Part shown: positions 20,349-23,463 of the stretch, in pieces
Layout of the letters: each line of letters starts with the position of its first letter
How positions within the stretch are numbered: the first letter of the stretch is position 1
IMG/VR virus record: IMGVR_UViG_3300003771_000013
Location: 1 to 23,463 of that record
Length of the DNA stretch: 23,463 nucleotides
Reading direction: 5' to 3' (one strand)
Source of the DNA: a virus
Position numbers and translations under genes: made by a program
The notes under the pieces: model-generated
Databases searched by the model: none
What the model was told of the DNA's origin: nothing
Seen by the model: only the letters and a program-made list of their open reading frames with translations

Positions 20349-21100
20349 CGGAAACTCCGCTCAGATCTCGCCTTTTCGGCGGCTAGGTACTCTTCTCGGG
20401 ATTGAAATTTCTGCAGGTGGGTGAAGCCGGTCCCGTTCAGCTTCGTAGGCGTCCCCTTGTCGGGCGGCTTGGCGGGCTGGTCTTTCCAGCGGTCATCGGA
20501 GAGCCACTTCACCGGCGAGCACCACTGCCGATCGTCGGTCTTGGCGGCATAGGTTCGGACACCGGTCATGATCTCGTCGAAGCTGGCGCGCTTGACGGCT
20601 TGGGAGAAGGCTTTCTCGGCCGATGGCCTGCCGGTCTTGTTCGGGTAGGCATCCCAAAATTCTTCGAATTGAAGATCGTTCTCTGGCGCGCCCGCGTCTT
20701 CCGAAGGATCTGTATCTGTCTCTGTATCTGTTGTTGCAGATGCGTTCGTTTGCGTTCGTTTGCGTTCGCGCCATTCTCTCGCGCGTTCGGCAGCGCCATC
20801 TTCGCGCTTCGGCTGCCGCTTTTCCCAGCTGGAGAATCTCCCGTCGGAGATCATGCCTTTGTCAGCCATTGCGGCGACGATGGCCTCTACCTGCTCAGGC
20901 TCGCATCCATAGAAGTAGGCCAATCCCTCGGCGTCATAGCCCTTGATCGATCCTCGATCCGATGCCTGTGAGGCGCGGTCCATGAGAGCCCACGCGACCG
21001 CAACGGCGATACCAGGAGCGACACCGGCGCGGCGGGCTATCCCGAGCCATTTCGGATCGGTTGGCGCACCATGCCATGAACGGAACCAATCGTTGCTCAT
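20345..21100 (-). CDS. Phage replication protein (helix-turn-helix N-terminus, replication-type C-terminus)
   Basis: A 251-residue protein starting MSNDWFRSWHGAPTDPKWLG at 21100 (4-nt overlap with the rusA stop). Residues 1-95 look like a winged helix: IARRAGVAPGIAVAVAWALM, CEPEQVEAIVAAMADKGMIS. Residues 100-142 are a charged Thr/Asp/Glu linker coded by tandem DNA repeats. Residues 143-215 (LQFEEFWDAYPNKTGRPSAE, then VKWLSDDRW) match the C-terminal module common in proteobacterial phage replication proteins, thought to contact helicase or loader. The organisation recalls lambda O: origin-binding part, repeat-coded linker, partner-binding part. No helicase is in the window, so it probably recruits a host or off-window helicase. 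Confidence 0.75.
   Translation of the reverse strand: MSNDWFRSWHGAPTDPKWLGIARRAGVAPGIAVAVAWALMDRASQASDRGSIKGYDAEGLAYFYGCEPEQVEAIVAAMADKGMISDGRFSSWEKRQPKREDGAAERAREWRERKRTQTNASATTDTETDTDPSEDAGAPENDLQFEEFWDAYPNKTGRPSAEKAFSQAVKRASFDEIMTGVRTYAAKTDDRQWCSPVKWLSDDRWKDQPAKPPDKGTPTKLNGTGFTHLQKFQSREEYLAAEKARSERSFR
20708..20768. repeat. Iteron-like direct repeats inside the replication gene (candidate origin)
   Basis: On the plus strand four 6-bp units run in tandem (ATCTGT, ATCTGT, CTCTGT, ATCTGT; 20708-20731), followed by 2.8 perfect copies of the 10-bp unit TGCGTTCGTT (20741-20768). They encode the linker of the replication protein. An A/T-rich stretch with CTTC-GAATT-GAAG dyad lies near 20650-20685. 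Repeats within an initiator gene are the origin in lambda O. Confidence 0.5.
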
Positions 21101-21465
21101 GCGGCATCCCTCACCGTCACAGTGCAGGGAACGCCCTCTTCCACCCATCTCGCATTGATGGCGACGACCTGGCTATCATCGCCGATCGTCTTCGTTGAGG
21201 TGAGTAAATCCAGCAATGCTTTCAGGATGTTGTCCAAGTCCCTGCGCTTGCTGGCTGGGCGATAAGCAGCAACATGGACCTCGACTGGACCGAGAAAGCA
21301 CCTGTGAGAGCCAAGGCGGTTTCGTTGAGCGATAAGCATCCAGCCGGCTTCAAATGCCCACTGACGAGCTTCCTTCGTCTTCACACGGCCTTTGCCTGGA
21401 AGGTTCGAATACATTTTGTTTACCGACGGCGGCATGGGAAGTTCGAAGGAGACAACACGCGTCAT
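21097..21465 (-). CDS. rusA: RusA-family Holliday junction resolvase
   Basis: A 122-residue protein starting MTRVVSFELPMPPSVNKMYS at 21465 (4-nt overlap with the upstream stop). The fold signature is complete: PMPPSVNKMY at 10-19, KRRDLDNILKALLDLL (73-88) with catalytic Asp76 and Asp78, and TIGDDSQV with Asp97. RusA dimers cut four-way DNA junctions and in phages process recombination and replication intermediates before packaging. Length is typical. It lies between the PP-loop gene and the replication protein gene in the coupled early operon. Confidence 0.9.
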   Translation of the reverse strand: MTRVVSFELPMPPSVNKMYSNLPGKGRVKTKEARQWAFEAGWMLIAQRNRLGSHRCFLGPVEVHVAAYRPASKRRDLDNILKALLDLLTSTKTIGDDSQVVAINARWVEEGVPCTVTVRDAA

Positions 21466-22340
21466 GCGGCTTCTCCCGAGCAGTGAAGGCCGCACTCGAC
21501 ATCGTATTCCATGTCATCGTCGGATTCGGCGTCGAAGAAGCTCGGTGAAAACCAGACCTGCTCCATAAGTTCGGCGACCGTGTCGCGCTTGTCGAACCAT
21601 CCATTTTGCGTGACCTCCTGACGAGACCACCAATGCGGCGACTTCGGGTTTTCGCGGATATACCGCTTGCGAATGCCTTTGCCCTTTTGGAAGCAGAGGT
21701 CGCAATTTCCCTCCCAAGGATAGAGACCGAGATCGAAGCCCTGTGGCAATGGGTGGACAAGGCTCTTCGGATCGCGATTATCGCCAAGCCAGAATTTCCA
21801 AATGTCCGGTTTGCGAACCTTTGCCTTGGCGAGAGGGTGAAAAATACGGCGGCCGTATTTTTCACCCTGCGCCATCGCGTTGAATATCCGGAGACCTTCG
21901 TCATCCCGAAGCCCGATGCATTCGAGATACTGCCCAGGCTCAAGCCCGAGCTTATCGCGCATCTTGGCAAACATCGGCAGCACCTTAAGGAATGACGTGC
22001 ACCAGCGCTCATGGCCGTTCGGAAGGCGCTGCTTCCATGCGATCAGCTGCTCGAAAGGTTCTCCCTCACGGGAGGCGCTGTTGAAGCCGACTTCCTCAAA
22101 CCCTGGCTTTCCAAGGCGGAATTCCAGCCAGTTGATCCTGACGTTCCACCTGCTGCCACACTCATGCACGAAGCGAAGCGTTTCCTCACGCTCCTTGCCG
22201 GTGTTGGCAAAGCAGACGACAACATCATCAGGGAGGACGCCACCATGCGCCTGCAGGATCTGATAGAGCATGTACGCCGAGGTGCGTCCGCCGGAGAAGG
22301 AGATCAGCGCTGGGCCATCGATTTTGTACGGGTTTGTCAT
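21462..22340 (-). CDS. PAPS-reductase-like PP-loop (ATP pyrophosphatase) protein
   Basis: A 292-residue protein starting MTNPYKIDGPALISFSGGRT. The PP-loop SGGRTS (16-21) binds ATP in enzymes that adenylate a substrate; further family features are VVVCFANTGKEREETLRFV (40-58), RWCTSFLK (about 112-119) and NCDLCFQKGK plus a C-terminal ECGLHC, cysteines that could hold metal or a cluster. Phage members are often labelled phosphoadenosine phosphosulfate reductase but are also related to DndC-type proteins of DNA phosphorothioation; true sulfate assimilation is unlikely in a phage. A role in nucleotide or DNA modification is plausible beside a DNA methyltransferase. The gene contains a 35-bp perfect palindrome. 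It overlaps both neighbours by 4 nt. Confidence 0.82.
   Translation of the reverse strand: MTNPYKIDGPALISFSGGRTSAYMLYQILQAHGGVLPDDVVVCFANTGKEREETLRFVHECGSRWNVRINWLEFRLGKPGFEEVGFNSASREGEPFEQLIAWKQRLPNGHERWCTSFLKVLPMFAKMRDKLGLEPGQYLECIGLRDDEGLRIFNAMAQGEKYGRRIFHPLAKAKVRKPDIWKFWLGDNRDPKSLVHPLPQGFDLGLYPWEGNCDLCFQKGKGIRKRYIRENPKSPHWWSRQEVTQNGWFDKRDTVAELMEQVWFSPSFFDAESDDDMEYDVECGLHCSGEAA
21834..21868. repeat. 35-bp perfect palindrome inside the PP-loop gene
   Basis: Two 17-bp arms (AGGGTGAAAAATACGGC at 21834-21850 and its exact complement at 21852-21868) meet at a single G (21851). The sequence encodes GEKYGRRIFHP without disturbing the frame. A near-zero loop suits protein binding or cruciform extrusion rather than an ordinary hairpin. 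Confidence 0.85.
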
Positions 22341-22492
22341 GCGCGCCTCAAACTGCGCCGGACGCGCTGCTGGTGCCGACGCTCCATTGCTTCGTTGATG
22401 AGGCGATCAGCCTCTGGTGGCGTGATGCCGAGGGCTTCGGCGATGCGCTCAACGTCTGGGCCGTGGATGCCGTAGGCTTCGAGGAAGGTCAT
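22337..22492 (-). CDS. Small helix-turn-helix-like protein (51 aa)
   Basis: A 51-residue gene starting MTFLEAYGIHGPDVERIAEA. It overlaps the methyltransferase stop and the PP-loop start by 4 nt each (ATGA at both ends), strong evidence that it is translated. Residues 12-38 (DVERIAEALGITPPEADRLI) have the look of a helix-turn-helix; the tail is very basic (ERRHQQRVRRSLRRA), fitting DNA binding. No specific family recognised. It might be a small regulator or an accessory to the methyltransferase. Confidence 0.75.
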   Translation of the reverse strand: MTFLEAYGIHGPDVERIAEALGITPPEADRLINEAMERRHQQRVRRSLRRA

Positions 22493-23463
22493 GCTGCCTC
22501 CTCTTCGTTCTCGAGCGAGATGGCAGGCGCGCCGGTGATGCGGCGCTCCGCGATGTCGGCATATTCTGGCTTCAGCTCGATCAACGCGCTTCGATAGCCA
22601 TACTGCTCCGCAACCACCGCGACTGTTCCAGAGCCACCAAAGGGATCAAGCACTACGCCGGGAAGACGCTCGAACGTTTCGCAGATCGGGCCACAGCCCT
22701 CAGCAGCGCCGCAGCAGCCACAGACCGTCTTCGGTGTTCCAGCCAAGATGCAGCGACGGGCTAGTTCACGTGGGAATGTGGCGAAGTGGGCTCCGCGGTA
22801 ACCCTCGATATTGAAGGTCCAGACGTTCCGGCCATTGCGGAGATCCGGGACATAGGTCTCAACCCACGTTCCCTCCCTATTCTGTCCTGCTGTGCTGCCC
22901 TTGGCCGGCTTGTACTGACCATCTCTGCGGCGAGCATGAGCGTTGCCGGTCGTCGGCTCCTTCAGCGATTCAGCGTCGAAGAAATACCGCTCGCTTTTGG
23001 TGAGCAGAAAAATCTTCTCATGAACGGCGGCAGGCCGATCGTCGATCGACTCGGGCTTAGGATTGGTCTTGTTCCAGATGATCTCGGACCGGACCCACCA
23101 GCCATCATCTTGAAGAGCGATGGCGAGCCTGTTCGGGATCATGCATAGATCCTTGGGCTTCATGAATCCGCCGGCGACAACTCGGCCGCCGCTCTCTATG
23201 TGGGACTGACGATCGCCAGACGAGAAGGCGCCTCTCGCTTTCGAATGGTTTGGGTCGTAGATGGGCCCGACGGTCGAGAACGGCTTATCCCGGAACGTCC
23301 GATCGTCACTGCCGTCGGCCTTATATGCTGCCGCGGATTTCCCGTTCGGCTGAGCGGCGTAGCAATCGCCGTAATTCATCCATACCGTGCCATGCGCCTT
23401 GAGGACGCGGCGGATTTCGCGGAAGACGGCGACCATCACATCGAGGTGTTCGCCAAGCGTTGG
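22489..23463 (-). CDS. DNA methyltransferase, N4-cytosine/N6-adenine type (partial, 5' end beyond window)
   Basis: At least 324 residues are visible; the frame is open to the right edge (PTLGEHLDVMVAVFREIRRV), so the start is outside, and the GTG at 23439 is internal. The visible part has WMNYGDCYA, PKDLCMIPNRLAIALQDDGWWVRSEIIW, the target-recognition region with the NGRNVWTFNIEGYRGAHFAT segment, and SAM-binding motif I near the C-terminus (VVLDPFGGSGTVAVVAEQYG). Motif order (catalytic first, SAM-binding last) is the beta class of PF01555; the DPPY-type catalytic motif should lie just off the edge. A cysteine cluster (VCGCCGAAEGCGPIC) interrupts the C-terminal part. It probably protects phage DNA from restriction. 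It heads the coupled early operon seen here. Confidence 0.88.
   Translation of the reverse strand, partial: PTLGEHLDVMVAVFREIRRVLKAHGTVWMNYGDCYAAQPNGKSAAAYKADGSDDRTFRDKPFSTVGPIYDPNHSKARGAFSSGDRQSHIESGGRVVAGGFMKPKDLCMIPNRLAIALQDDGWWVRSEIIWNKTNPKPESIDDRPAAVHEKIFLLTKSERYFFDAESLKEPTTGNAHARRRDGQYKPAKGSTAGQNREGTWVETYVPDLRNGRNVWTFNIEGYRGAHFATFPRELARRCILAGTPKTVCGCCGAAEGCGPICETFERLPGVVLDPFGGSGTVAVVAEQYGYRSALIELKPEYADIAERRITGAPAISLENEEEAA

Noticed and set aside
1-23463. Toxin-antitoxin, abortive infection, CRISPR array or insertion sequence
   Set aside because: No transposase, inverted terminal repeats, regular repeat-spacer pattern or recognised toxin/antitoxin pair was found on either strand.

Overview
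The window is a continuous stretch of a tailed-phage or prophage genome, probably from a myovirus-like phage of an alphaproteobacterium, most likely a rhizobial relative (Hyphomicrobiales). The evidence is the high-GC coding sequence with GC-rich third positions, the set of phage families present (DUF2184 capsid, Gp24-like cement, DUF1073-type portal, DUF4054 connector, DUF3383 sheath-like protein), and a tRNA resembling alphaproteobacterial initiator tRNA. Host and lifestyle are inferences: no integrase, repressor or host gene is visible. Both ends are cut inside genes.

Nearly everything reads on the minus strand, so the transcriptional order runs from right to left. Right part (23463 to 18130): an early/replication block of ten genes in which all nine junctions overlap by exactly 4 nt. 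They encode a DNA methyltransferase, a small HTH-like protein, a PAPS-reductase-like PP-loop protein, a RusA resolvase, a replication protein, a stand-alone DnaA DNA-binding domain, a HAD nucleotidase, a zinc-ribbon protein, a DUF1643 protein and a 73-residue release-factor-like GGQ protein. Next come a NusG-like protein without a KOW domain (18098-17412), an HNH-AP2 endonuclease, an initiator-type tRNA(CAU) and about 290 bp of structured, apparently noncoding DNA ending in an intrinsic terminator (16175-16149).

Middle part (16126 to 14863): small proteins before the packaging genes. These are a Cys-rich protein, a protein joining a Cys/His-rich segment to a ubiquitin-like (multiubiquitin-type) fold, a 44-residue lipoprotein, and the only convincing plus-strand gene, a zinc-ribbon protein. 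Left part (14839 to 1): the packaging and virion block, with small and large terminase, portal, minor head protein, four small unknowns, a NUDIX-DUF2213 protease/scaffold polyprotein, cement protein, major capsid protein, head-tail connectors, two consecutive signal-peptide proteins, a neck/tail terminator and the start of a sheath-like protein.

The early block would supply DNA replication, recombination and modification. The NusG-like protein is well placed to carry transcription through the structured region and terminator into the late genes. The tRNA and GGQ protein suggest the phage intervenes in translation initiation and termination. Other notable signals are a 35-bp palindrome inside the PP-loop gene, iteron-like repeats inside the replication gene, a nested start with a strong ribosome binding site inside the protease gene, and one glycine-rich beta module inserted four times in three different virion proteins.
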